Source: Romboutsia sedimentorum
Lineage (GTDB): Bacteria; Bacillota; Clostridia; Peptostreptococcales; Peptostreptococcaceae
Reading direction: 5' to 3'
Length of the DNA stretch: 64,000 nucleotides
Assembly: GCF_030131845.1 (NCBI RefSeq)
Contig: NZ_JASKYM010000001.1
Location: 868,001-932,000 of the forward strand
The position numbers were made by a program, and so were the translations under genes. Of the stretch, positions 34,144 to 43,660 are shown in pieces. Numbering within the stretch: position 1 is the first letter of the stretch; each line of letters begins with the position of its first letter. Below the pieces are notes generated by a model, which was given only the letters and a program-made list of their open reading frames with translations, was not told where the DNA came from and did not search any database.

Positions 34144-36903
34144 TTAATAATATATATCCGAAAACTCCATTTTTATCTTTTCATCAATATTATAAATTCT
34201 TTTATCTTCTTTATAGTCTCCATTACTTATATTTTCTATCGGAATTATTATTATAAATTCAGCTCCACTTCCTTCTTTACTCTTAACTGATACACTTCCT
34301 TGATGTAATTCCACTAAATTTTTAACTATAGAAAGACCTATTCCGCTTCCTTCTGTTTTTCTAGAAAGCGTCTTATCCACTTGAGCAAATTCTTCAAAAA
34401 TTATATTTATTTTATTTTCAGGTATTCCAACGCCGTTATCTTTTACACATATCATTAAGCTATCTTTTTTATCATATATGTTTACACATATACAGCCACC
34501 TCTATCTGTAAATTTAATGCAATTAGACAATAAATTCAACATAATTCTTTCTATCTCAATTTTATCTATACTTAAGTTTATTTCTTCATTATCAGTATCA
34601 AATATAATACTTATATCTTTTTTTCTTGCATATTCATCAACCTTCATAAATAGATCTTCTACAACACTTATAATATTATGTTTAGATAATTTTAATTTAT
34701 AAAGTCCAGATTCCATCTTTGTTAAATCTATTATATTACTAATCAGTCTTTGTAACCTATAAGAACTTTGTCTAACCAGTTCTATATGTGATTTCATGTT
34801 ATCATTATAATCTTCAATTTTACCGTTTTTATGTAAAGCATCTATCAACTGATTTGAACTTGATATAACATTTAATGGTGTCTTTAATTCATGAGACATA
34901 TTAGCAAAAAATTCAGTTTTTATTTTATCTGTTTTAAGTCTATCTAATATTTCTTTCTCAGCCATCTGAGATGTTTTCTTATACGTTAAATCTTTTATTA
35001 TAAGCATTATATGTTTATTTTCATCCACAAAAAAAGGCAGCGCATTAACTTCTACTTGTATTTTATTTTTATCATATTTTATTAACTCATGCTCAAGCAA
35101 TAGCATGTACTTATTTTCATGCATTACTTTCTTCATTTTACTATCAAATAAAAATTCATCTTCTATGCTTAAACTTATTATTTTATTTATATTTAGACCT
35201 TTTATAGTTTTCATACTTTCTATTTGTAGCATATTTAATAAAGATTGATTACCATAACTTATTTTTAAATTTTTATCTACTAAACAAATTCCATCAGGTA
35301 ATATATCTATAAATTTTGCATATGATTTTTGATTTTCCTTTAGCTTTAATTGTGCTTTTTTTCTATTTGTTATTTCTCTTATAACTATTATTATTTTGTC
35401 TTCATTATTTTTTGTATATTTCGAAAAATTCATTTCTACATATACCATTTTGCCATCAATTTCGTAACATTCTTCTAAATTGTCATTTTCAGAATATATA
35501 TCAAACTTAATTTCATTTAATTTGTCTTTAAATATTTTTTTACAAGCTTTATTAACATAAATTTTCTTGTCATTTTGAATAACTACAATTCCATCTCCAA
35601 TACTTTCTAAGAATCTTTCATATCTTGTGTTAGCTTCTTTTATCTTTTTTTCAAATTCTTTTTTCTTAGTTTTATCTATCAATATACATAAAGTACCTTG
35701 AGTTTCATTTTTTATCACCAGCGGTGTAAATATAGATTGAAATACTTTATTGTCTTCTGTAAAAATCATATCTTCTATATTTTTATTAAATTTAAATGAA
35801 TCATCTATATTTTTGATAAAATCACAATAATTTTTAATTATAGGCTTAATATCTCTTTCTATCTTATAATTTTCATCTAGATTATCCTTTTTAAAGGTTT
35901 GCACAAAAGTTTTATTTGCATAAGCTATTTCTTGTTTATCATTAAAAACTATTATACAATTTTCAGTTGAGTCTAAAGTCGACTGTAACTTTAATTCTTT
36001 ATATATAAGCATATTTCTTAATTTTTCTATATTGCACGTTTCTTTTATTAAATTTTGATTTTTATGTCTTAAAATATTAGATTTTTGAATTAATTGAGTG
36101 TTTATTTGATTTAATTTAAGATATGGCTTTTTTATATTTGTATGTACTATATATTTGTATAAATAATATATAGCAAAATTATTCATTACTTGCTTTAACA
36201 TATCTTCTACATAAAAATTTCGTATGAAAATATGTGCTGTTGCAGGAATTCTTGATAAAACAATTATAGTTATTATTTTTTTTAAAAATTTTTTTTCATA
36301 ATCATCAAGTTCTGTTCCTATTTGATTTATATTTTTGTTTATAAGAATTGCAATAAATAATATAAATAAACTTATTATGCCTTCTATATAAAACAGTATC
36401 ATATCCATTGCCATATTATTCATAAGCTTAAAAACTTTTATAGACAATATTAGTAAACTTATAATTGTTACATTCATTAAAAATGTTAATATTGTATTTT
36501 TTGAAATCTCTTTATTTTGTCTTATATATTTAATACTCATATATATCCCTATTATTGGGAATAAATCTGTAGCAATAGCTAATAACATCATAAAATCAAA
36601 AGAATAATATATATTATCAGAACTGTTTAAGCAAATAAATACATATATAATTTCTAAAATCCCAGTTAGCGCAACTATACTACCTAAAAATATAGAAAAC
36701 CTGTTCACATTAAATTTAATTGTGTTGAACACAATTATCCCCATAGCTATTAAAAATGTTGCATATATTCCATGTACAAAAATTCTGTATTTTTTTACAT
36801 CTTTTATTAAAAATAAAACTACTATCGATATAAAAAATATTAATAAAACACTTAATTTTTCTTTATTACTTTCCCTTTTTATACTAAGTGTTGTAACCTC
36901 CAC
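34144..36903 (-). CDS. Large membrane sensor histidine kinase (MASE3-like, three PAS)
   Basis: 919 residues. The N-terminus (about 15-255) has about eight hydrophobic helices in a MASE3-like sensor arrangement; a coiled coil follows (280-310), then three PAS-like units (about 310-420, 430-530, 545-650), HisKA with FFANMSHELKTPLNVI (phospho-acceptor His) and HATPase with NLLSNCIKFT, DNGVGIPENK and GSGIGLSIV. All catalytic boxes are intact. There is no receiver domain and no response regulator gene next to it, so it is an orphan kinase. The start is GTG at 36903 with GGGAGA upstream. In clostridia such orphans often feed Spo0A; that link is inference. Confidence 0.9.
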   Translation of the reverse strand: MEVTTLSIKRESNKEKLSVLLIFFISIVVLFLIKDVKKYRIFVHGIYATFLIAMGIIVFNTIKFNVNRFSIFLGSIVALTGILEIIYVFICLNSSDNIYYSFDFMMLLAIATDLFPIIGIYMSIKYIRQNKEISKNTILTFLMNVTIISLLILSIKVFKLMNNMAMDMILFYIEGIISLFILFIAILINKNINQIGTELDDYEKKFLKKIITIIVLSRIPATAHIFIRNFYVEDMLKQVMNNFAIYYLYKYIVHTNIKKPYLKLNQINTQLIQKSNILRHKNQNLIKETCNIEKLRNMLIYKELKLQSTLDSTENCIIVFNDKQEIAYANKTFVQTFKKDNLDENYKIERDIKPIIKNYCDFIKNIDDSFKFNKNIEDMIFTEDNKVFQSIFTPLVIKNETQGTLCILIDKTKKKEFEKKIKEANTRYERFLESIGDGIVVIQNDKKIYVNKACKKIFKDKLNEIKFDIYSENDNLEECYEIDGKMVYVEMNFSKYTKNNEDKIIIVIREITNRKKAQLKLKENQKSYAKFIDILPDGICLVDKNLKISYGNQSLLNMLQIESMKTIKGLNINKIISLSIEDEFLFDSKMKKVMHENKYMLLLEHELIKYDKNKIQVEVNALPFFVDENKHIMLIIKDLTYKKTSQMAEKEILDRLKTDKIKTEFFANMSHELKTPLNVISSSNQLIDALHKNGKIEDYNDNMKSHIELVRQSSYRLQRLISNIIDLTKMESGLYKLKLSKHNIISVVEDLFMKVDEYARKKDISIIFDTDNEEINLSIDKIEIERIMLNLLSNCIKFTDRGGCICVNIYDKKDSLMICVKDNGVGIPENKINIIFEEFAQVDKTLSRKTEGSGIGLSIVKNLVELHQGSVSVKSKEGSGAEFIIIIPIENISNGDYKEDKRIYNIDEKIKMEFSDIYY

Positions 36904-36960
36904 TCCTTATCTCTCCCTTTTATTCCAAATTACTCAACACCTTTATTTAGTGTTAAACTA

Positions 36961-37016
36961 TAAAATACCAAGTTATGTATATTATTAATTATTTATACTT
37001 AACCTGGTATTTTACC
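36961..37016 (-). terminator. Terminator of selDAB
   Basis: AAAATACCAGGTTA pairs with TAACTTGGTATTTT (one mismatch) around a 28-base loop, about 45 bp beyond the selB stop. Confidence 0.65.
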
Positions 37017-37057
37017 TCTACATTATATCACTTTTATTTATTTTTTTACATTTTTTT

Positions 37058-38941
37058 CTAAAATAATATTCTTTTATTGTCATTTCTTTTTGTTATCTTA
37101 TTTCTATCAAAATTCTCTAATATAATCATACAGTTTTTCCTACTTGAATTAACCAAATCTCTATACTCACCTAATGTTATTTCATTATTTACTTTTAGAT
37201 ATTCAATTAAATCTTCTTTTACTTTTAGATATATTTGTTTGTCCATTATATATGTATCATCTAATTTTTCAATATCATAACCTATCATTGACTCTATAAC
37301 TTCTTGATAATAATGATCGCCTTTGCATATCTCCTCTATGGTTAAAAGTGAGTCCATAGCATTTTTTTTAAGAATATTACTTATTTTATTTTTTATTTCT
37401 TTTTGTCTATCATTTAAAACAACTTTAAATTCATATAATGAAACTAAATTTGCTTCTAGCTTTATTTTCTTTTCATTATTTAATTTATCTATTAATATAT
37501 CTATTTCTTTTGTTTTAAATTTACTTTCTATTTTAGATCTAAATTCTTCTTTTAATATACCTTTTTTAAGTCTATGTTTTTTGTGATAATCAGTTAAAAG
37601 TTTTATAGAGTTTTCCTCTAATAATCTATATTGGTTAATATGCATATATATATTATTAATTAGTATAATTTTTTCCTCTTTAATTAATTTTTCTAATGCA
37701 TTATTTATATTTTCTTCACTATCTCCACTATAAGCCATTATTTCTTTTTTTGTCGGATAGAAATTAATACCTCTTTTTAGGTACTCTTCCAATATGTCTT
37801 TTAGCTCGCCCTTTTCTTTCACTTTAAGGGCTTTTATTACGTTTTCATCAAATCTCTTATGTTTTTTAGGTGCTGTATCAATAACAATACCCCCACCAAT
37901 AGTCTCCATAGGTGAATAACATCTAACTACAAATGCATCTCCTTTTTTAACTACTATTTTTTCTTCTAATCTTAACTGAACATATCCACTTTCTCCAGTT
38001 TCTATTATTTCTTTATCTAGAGGAACTGCTCTACAAAGTATTTCTTTTGTTCCATGGTACAATCTAAGTCTATCCCAATGCTTTAAAGTTTTATCAGAAT
38101 GATTTACTAAAGATATTTTTACATCTATCATCATTACATCTTCTAGTGAATTTTTAGATGCTAGCACATCTCCTCTTTGTATTTCATCAACTTTAACATT
38201 AGAAATATTAATCGCTGTTCTTTGGCCTGCATAAGCTGTATTAACAGTTTCTCCATGTACTTGTATGCTTCTAATTTTAGTTTTTAATTCTTTAGGATAT
38301 ATCTCAAGTTCATCTTCTATGCTAATTTTTCCTTCTATTAGCGTACCTGTTATTACTGTTCCAAATCCTTTTACTGAAAATACTCTATCTATATTAAGCC
38401 TAGCTGGAGAATTTTCATTACTTTCTTCTATTTCATTGCTAATATAATCAATTTTATTAATAAGCTTCTCTATACCTCTTTTAGATACAGAATCAACTTC
38501 TATAATATCTACATCTTCAAGAAAAGTTCCTTTCACTTTTTCCTTTATATCTTCTTTTACTAATTCTATAAATTCATCATCTACTGTATCACATTTTGTT
38601 AAAACTATTATTCCATTTTTTATATTTAAAAAACTTAAAATATCTAAATGCTCAACTGTTTGAGGCATTACACCTTCATCTGCCGATACAACAAACAACA
38701 CCATATCTAATCCCGATGCACCTGCTAGCATATTTTTTATAAACTTCTCATGTCCTGGAACATCTACAATACCAGCTCTTTTATTGCTAGGTAAATCAAA
38801 ATAAGTAAATCCTAGATTTATTGATATACCTCTCTTTTTTTCTTCTGCTAAAGTATCTGTCTCTCTTCCTGTAAGTGCTTTTATAAGAGTTGTCTTACCA
38901 TGGTCTATATGTCCTGCTGTTCCTATTACTATGTTTTTCAT
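37058..38941 (-). CDS. selB: Selenocysteine-specific elongation factor SelB
   Basis: Carries Sec-tRNA-Sec to UGA codons and binds the SECIS hairpin with its C-terminal winged helices. EF-Tu-like G domain: [20 protein letters not shown] (G1), [10 protein letters not shown] (G3), LTKCDTVD (G4). Then beta barrels 2-4 ([20 protein letters not shown]) and four winged-helix units over about 370-627. 627 residues, the family norm. ATG with GGGGGTTAAAC upstream. Last gene of selD-selA-selB, 23 bp after selA. Confidence 0.97.
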   Translation of the reverse strand: MKNIVIGTAGHIDHGKTTLIKALTGRETDTLAEEKKRGISINLGFTYFDLPSNKRAGIVDVPGHEKFIKNMLAGASGLDMVLFVVSADEGVMPQTVEHLDILSFLNIKNGIIVLTKCDTVDDEFIELVKEDIKEKVKGTFLEDVDIIEVDSVSKRGIEKLINKIDYISNEIEESNENSPARLNIDRVFSVKGFGTVITGTLIEGKISIEDELEIYPKELKTKIRSIQVHGETVNTAYAGQRTAINISNVKVDEIQRGDVLASKNSLEDVMMIDVKISLVNHSDKTLKHWDRLRLYHGTKEILCRAVPLDKEIIETGESGYVQLRLEEKIVVKKGDAFVVRCYSPMETIGGGIVIDTAPKKHKRFDENVIKALKVKEKGELKDILEEYLKRGINFYPTKKEIMAYSGDSEENINNALEKLIKEEKIILINNIYMHINQYRLLEENSIKLLTDYHKKHRLKKGILKEEFRSKIESKFKTKEIDILIDKLNNEKKIKLEANLVSLYEFKVVLNDRQKEIKNKISNILKKNAMDSLLTIEEICKGDHYYQEVIESMIGYDIEKLDDTYIMDKQIYLKVKEDLIEYLKVNNEITLGEYRDLVNSSRKNCMIILENFDRNKITKRNDNKRILF

Positions 38942-38964
38942 GTTTAACCCCCTATCAAAGCTTT

Positions 38965-40374
38965 TTATTTAAAAGCTTTCTCTAGTTCATTTACAATATC
39001 ATCGTATTCATCTTCAAATATGGTTCTTACATCAAGTACATATTTATTATCATATACCCTAGCTACTATGTGCGATTCACTTAGTCGTAGCTTTTGCTCT
39101 AGTTTAGATACATTCATATTGTTAGGAGTTATTGCTATCACCTTTGTTTTTATTGTTTCTAAAGGCATAGAACCTCCGCCAACTTGAGAAAATCCATCTT
39201 CTATATTAATATTTGCACTTAGATTCAATATTTTTATTTTATTTAGTAAATTATTCGCTTTTTCTTCTAGCTCTTCAATTTTATATGTAAGCATTCTCAA
39301 TGTAGGTATTTCTTTTATAGCTTTCTCTTCATCTAGATACATTCTAAGAGTTGCCTCTAGAGCACAGATAGTAAGCTTGTCTACTCTTAAGGCTCTTGTA
39401 AGCTGATTTTTTTTCATTTTTTGTATGTATTCTTTTTTACCTACGATTATACCTGCTTGAGGACCCCCAAGCATTTTATCACCACTAAAAGTAACTATAT
39501 CTGCACCTTGATTTATAGAATCCAGTACTGTTGGTTCATATGATAGACCATATTTTGATAAATCTACGAAAATGCCACTACCTAAATCTTCTATAACCGG
39601 TATATTATATTTTTTACCAAGTACTGATAGTTCTTTTATCTCTATATTTTCTGTAAATCCCAATATCCTGTAATTACTCGTATGTACCTTCATTAATACT
39701 TTTGTTTCTTCACTTATAGCGTTTTCATAGTCCTTTAAATGAGTTTTGTTAGTTGCTCCAACTTCTACTAGCTTAGCTCCACTAAGTTCCATTATACTCG
39801 GTATTCTAAATGAACCTCCGACTTCTACTAGTTCACCTCTAGATACTATGGCTTCTTTTTCTTTAGCTAATGTATTTAAAACAAGAAGAACCGCTGCTGC
39901 ATTATTATTAACTACCAATACATCTTCTGCTTTTGTAAGTCTTTTTATAGTTTCTGTTAAATGAGTATATCTAGAACCTCTTTCACCTTCTTCTAAATTG
40001 TACTCTAAGTTAGAATATCTAGATGCAGAACTCCATAATTCATCTTTTATACTTTCGCTAAGTAATGACCTTCCTAAATTTGTATGTACAACTGTTCCTG
40101 TGGCATTTATTACTTTCTTTAGCGATAAAGAATAACTTATTTTAGATTTATTTATACAATCCTCTACTATAGTATCAAATGACATGTCTACTTTTTCATT
40201 ATCATTGCTTAAATTTGAAATTTCGCTTCTCTTTAACCCTATTACTTGTCTTATCGATTCTAAAACTAAACTTCTAGGAAATTTGCTTAATATATCTATT
40301 ATCCTCTTATCCCCTATTACTTCATCTACTGATGGTAACATAGCAAATAGTTCTCTTTTATTCAAGTTAATCAC
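38965..40374 (-). CDS. selA: L-seryl-tRNA(Sec) selenium transferase SelA
   Basis: PLP enzyme converting Ser-tRNA-Sec to Sec-tRNA-Sec using selenophosphate. It has an N-terminal tRNA-binding domain, [26 protein letters not shown], and the PLP lysine Lys300 in [16 protein letters not shown]. 469 residues. The ATG lies 17 bp after the selD stop with AAGAAAGAG-type purine stretch upstream. Confidence 0.97.
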   Translation of the reverse strand: MINLNKRELFAMLPSVDEVIGDKRIIDILSKFPRSLVLESIRQVIGLKRSEISNLSNDNEKVDMSFDTIVEDCINKSKISYSLSLKKVINATGTVVHTNLGRSLLSESIKDELWSSASRYSNLEYNLEEGERGSRYTHLTETIKRLTKAEDVLVVNNNAAAVLLVLNTLAKEKEAIVSRGELVEVGGSFRIPSIMELSGAKLVEVGATNKTHLKDYENAISEETKVLMKVHTSNYRILGFTENIEIKELSVLGKKYNIPVIEDLGSGIFVDLSKYGLSYEPTVLDSINQGADIVTFSGDKMLGGPQAGIIVGKKEYIQKMKKNQLTRALRVDKLTICALEATLRMYLDEEKAIKEIPTLRMLTYKIEELEEKANNLLNKIKILNLSANINIEDGFSQVGGGSMPLETIKTKVIAITPNNMNVSKLEQKLRLSESHIVARVYDNKYVLDVRTIFEDEYDDIVNELEKAFK

Positions 40375-40391
40375 TCTTTCTTATTTTAATT

Positions 40392-41432
40392 TTAAATAAC
40401 AGTAATGTATTTATCTCCCCTTGATTTTACTTCACCTATTATTTTAGCTTCTATTGACCCATTTTTTTTCATATCTTCAACAAGCATATCTGCTAAGTCA
40501 GGATTAACTGATACTAATAGTCCTCCTGATGTCTGAGGGTCATATAATATATCTTCTACTAACGTCTCTATATCCTTCATTTGTACATCTTTACCAACAT
40601 ATTCTTTATTTCTATACATTCCCGCAGGTATAATTCCCATTTGCGCCATATCAACAGCACCCTCTAATATTGGAACTTCTTTTGAATCTATCTCTATGCT
40701 TACATTGGATGCTTTTGCAACTTCTAGAGCATGCCCTAAAAGCCCAAAACCCGTTACATCTGTAGCACAGTTAACCTCTATATTGTTAAAACTCATAGCT
40801 GCATATTTATTTAAATGAATCATAACTTCTATAACCTTGTCTGATAAACACTTTTCTATTAGTCCCTCTTTCATGGCTGTGTTTAATATACCAACACCAA
40901 TCGGCTTAGTTATAACTAGTTTATCTCCAACCTTTGCTGTTGCATTAGATAAAACTTTTTTAGGATGAACTAATCCAGAAACAGATAACCCATACTTAGG
41001 TTCTTTATCATCTACAGTGTGTCCTCCTACTAAAAGAGCTCCACTTTCTTTTACTTTATCAAATCCACCTTTTAATATCTTTGCTAACACATCCATATCA
41101 TGACATGCTGGAAAACAAGCTATATTCATTGCCACTATTGGAGTTCCTCCCATAGCATAAACATCTGACAATGCATTTGATGCTGCTATTTGCCCAAATA
41201 TATATGGGTCATCTATCATAGGTGTAAAAAAATCTAATGTTTGAATTAATGCAGTTTCTTCATTTAATTCATATACTGCTGCATCATCTGAAGTTTCTAA
41301 TCCTACTAATAATTTATCATTATTTTCATTTTTAGGTAATTGAGATAACACTGAAGCCAGAACCTCTGGCCCTATTTTTGCCGCTCATCCACCTGAAGTT
41401 GTCATATCTGTAAGTTTTTTTAAATTTTCCAT
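40392..41432 (-). CDS. selD: Selenide, water dikinase SelD, itself a selenoprotein (UGA = Sec16)
   Basis: Makes selenophosphate from selenide and ATP. The open frame seems to start at 41351, but the true gene begins at ATG 41432 (AAGGAG upstream): [15 protein letters not shown][15 protein letters not shown]. Sec16 is the TGA at 41387-41385, in the active-site position that is Cys17 in E. coli. Also present are DDAAVYEL (ATP/Mg site), [16 protein letters not shown] and [13 protein letters not shown]. With Sec it has 346 residues. First gene of selDAB, so SelD synthesis depends on the product of its own pathway. Confidence 0.97.
41356..41387 (-). promoter_or_regulatory. Candidate bacterial SECIS of selD
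   Basis: Starting 14 nt after the UGA, GCCAGA-GGU-UCUGGC forms a perfect 6-bp stem with a GGU loop. This closely resembles the apical hairpin of the E. coli fdhF SECIS, whose loop also carries GGU. Confidence 0.65.
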
Positions 41433-41525
41433 TTTTATTTCTCCTTGACCTTTGTTTTACATAAACCTATAATATCATATTTTACTATATTTCTTTCATT
41501 TATTTACTTTTGATTTACATGTATT

Positions 41526-42185
41526 TTAGTTTATATTAATCATTTCCTTTATATCTTCATATTTTTTATCCCCTATTCCATTTACATTCTTTATTTCTTC
41601 AATATTATTAAATTTACCCTTTTCATCTCTATAACTTATTATTTTATTTGCTGTTGCTTCCCCTACCCCTGGCAATTCATCTAATTCTTGTATATTTGCT
41701 GTATTTATATTTATTTTAGAATCTTCACTTTTACTTTCTACTGATTTTGATTCATCTATGTCTTTTGGTGTATTTTCAACATCTTCACCTATTTTAGGTA
41801 TAATATAGTGTTTCTCATCTTCAATTTTCATAGCTAAATTAATTTTATTTAAGTTAGCTTCACTTGTAAACCCACCTAACTTATCTATGGCATCAGACAG
41901 TCTTTTATTGCCCTCTATTGTTACAACACCTGGTTCTTTAACTTCACCACTTATAAATATTGTTATCATTTCGTTACTTGTACTTTCCTTTTCTTTTTTT
42001 TTCGGTTTAACTTGTTGTTCATTTGTTTTTAAATTTTGATTTTGAGGTGTATCTTTTCTTTCTTCTTCACTTTTGCTAACCACATGCACATTTTCTTTAA
42101 CACCTATATTTTGTTTCAATAAAATTGTAGCTAAACTTACTATAATTATTGCTAAAAACACCGTAATCTTATTAACTTTATTCAA
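41526..42185 (-). CDS. comEA: ComEA-like DNA-binding protein (SLBB + helix-hairpin-helix)
   Basis: N-terminal membrane anchor (ITVFLAIIIVSLATILL), a charged Lys/Glu-rich spacer (about 30-70), an SLBB domain (ITIFISGEVKEPGVVTIEG, about 73-125), a second spacer, and a C-terminal double helix-hairpin-helix (ININTANIQELDELPGVGEA, about 158-219). This domain order is that of ComEA, which binds incoming DNA outside the cell before ComEC. 219 residues. No comEB/comEC next to it; comEC is at 16475-17734. Divergent from the carboxypeptidase gene. Confidence 0.88.
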   Translation of the reverse strand: MNKVNKITVFLAIIIVSLATILLKQNIGVKENVHVVSKSEEERKDTPQNQNLKTNEQQVKPKKKEKESTSNEMITIFISGEVKEPGVVTIEGNKRLSDAIDKLGGFTSEANLNKINLAMKIEDEKHYIIPKIGEDVENTPKDIDESKSVESKSEDSKININTANIQELDELPGVGEATANKIISYRDEKGKFNNIEEIKNVNGIGDKKYEDIKEMININ

Positions 42186-42264
42186 AACTAAATCACTCCT
42201 TCATTTCAATTATTGACGAAAATATGTTATACTAAAATATAAATTTTAAATTTGGAGGTATCAA

Positions 42265-43587
42265 ATGAAAAAAATTCTATCACTTTTAGTAGCTTTTCTG
42301 ATAGCATTTACCTCTTTTTTAGGTACTACGGATAAGTCATTTGCTGATGATGCAAAACTTGATTTAACTGCTAAATATGCAGTTTTAATGGACTATGAAA
42401 CTGGAAAAGTTTTATATAGCAAAAACGGTAATGCCAAACTTTATCCAGCTTCAACTACTAAAGCTTGGACAGCTTATTTAGTTATAAAACATGTCCCGGA
42501 TTTAAATCAAGTAGTTAAAATAAAAGACTTGCCACCTATAGATGGCTCTAGTATGTACTTAAAAAATGGTGAATCTTTCACTGTTAAGCAATTATTAGAA
42601 GGTTTATTAGTACATTCCTCTAACGATGTAGCTGTTGTTTTAGCTAATTATGTTAGTGGGTCTGTGAATGAGTTTTGTAAGTTAATGAATAAAGAGGCTA
42701 AAGCTATCGGAGCTAAAAACACTAATTTTGATAATCCCAACGGACTACCAGATGCAAAACATTATACTACTGCATACGATATGGCTCTTATGTCAAGGGA
42801 ATCAATGAATAGTGAAGTTTTTAGAAATATTGTTAAAACTAAATCTATAACTTTTAAGCCTAGTGAAGCATATACTTATGAAAGGTATTTTGTAAACACT
42901 AATAAGTTTTTAACTTCAAATGAAAAGATTAACTATAACGGTCAGCAAATAGACATCAATTACGATATAATTGATGGTATAAAAACTGGCTATACTGATG
43001 ATGCAGGTAGGTGTCTTTTATCTAGTGGAGTTAAAAATAACATGAGATTAATTTCATCAGTATTTAAGTCTAGCGGGAATGATTTATATCTAGATTCTAG
43101 AACTTTATTAGATTACGGATTTGATAATTTTCATTCTACTACTATAGTTAACAAAGAAGATTACATAAAGAATAAAAAAGTTTTATTTAGTAAGCAAAAG
43201 GAATTAATTTATGAACCTGAATATAGTTATAAATTGGTATTACCCAAAGGAACTAAAGAAAATGAATATACTACAAAAATAAAATTAGATAACATTAATT
43301 TACCTATTCGAAAGGGAGATAAAGTAGGTACTTTAGAAGTGTATAAGGGAAATAAAGCTACTCATACCATAAATTTAATCGCTAAAGATAATGTTAACAG
43401 TATATTTGCTTCTGTTACTGAAAACAAATCAATAATGGCAGCTATTAAAATAGGTATTGCAGCTTTATCATTCATAATAATATTTATTATATTTATTATT
43501 GTTAGAAAAAAAACTAAACGAAGAAGAAAAAATACTAAGAATATTTATTCTAATAAAAACCGTCGTTTTAAAAATAGAAAAAAATAA
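42265..43587 (+). CDS. D-alanyl-D-alanine carboxypeptidase (class C low-mass PBP, DacF-like)
   Basis: Trims the terminal D-Ala from peptidoglycan stems. Signal peptide at residues 1-27 (ending KSFADD), serine acyl-enzyme motif Ser63-Thr-Thr-Lys66, SxN triad Ser118-Ser-Asn120, and Lys240-Thr-Gly242. A C-terminal PBP5-type domain (about 290-385) is followed by a membrane helix (AALSFIIIFIIFIIV) and a very basic tail. Anchoring by a full helix plus basic tail, not an amphipathic helix, is common in clostridial DacF-like proteins. 440 residues. ATG with TTTGGAGG upstream. Confidence 0.93.
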   Translation: MKKILSLLVAFLIAFTSFLGTTDKSFADDAKLDLTAKYAVLMDYETGKVLYSKNGNAKLYPASTTKAWTAYLVIKHVPDLNQVVKIKDLPPIDGSSMYLKNGESFTVKQLLEGLLVHSSNDVAVVLANYVSGSVNEFCKLMNKEAKAIGAKNTNFDNPNGLPDAKHYTTAYDMALMSRESMNSEVFRNIVKTKSITFKPSEAYTYERYFVNTNKFLTSNEKINYNGQQIDINYDIIDGIKTGYTDDAGRCLLSSGVKNNMRLISSVFKSSGNDLYLDSRTLLDYGFDNFHSTTIVNKEDYIKNKKVLFSKQKELIYEPEYSYKLVLPKGTKENEYTTKIKLDNINLPIRKGDKVGTLEVYKGNKATHTINLIAKDNVNSIFASVTENKSIMAAIKIGIAALSFIIIFIIFIIVRKKTKRRRKNTKNIYSNKNRRFKNRKK

Positions 43588-43650
43588 AATATAAAATCCC
43601 CCTTAAAGTAGATACTTTTACATTCTACTCTAAGGGGGATTTTATATTTT
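43586..43650. terminator. Strong bidirectional terminator
   Basis: AAAATATAAAATCCCCCTTA and AGTAGA pair with TCTACT and TAAGGGGGATTTTATATTTT around an 11-base loop. It separates the carboxypeptidase gene (+) from the end of the four-gene Hsp70-like operon (-). Confidence 0.92.
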
Positions 43651-43660
43651 AGGTTTCTCC

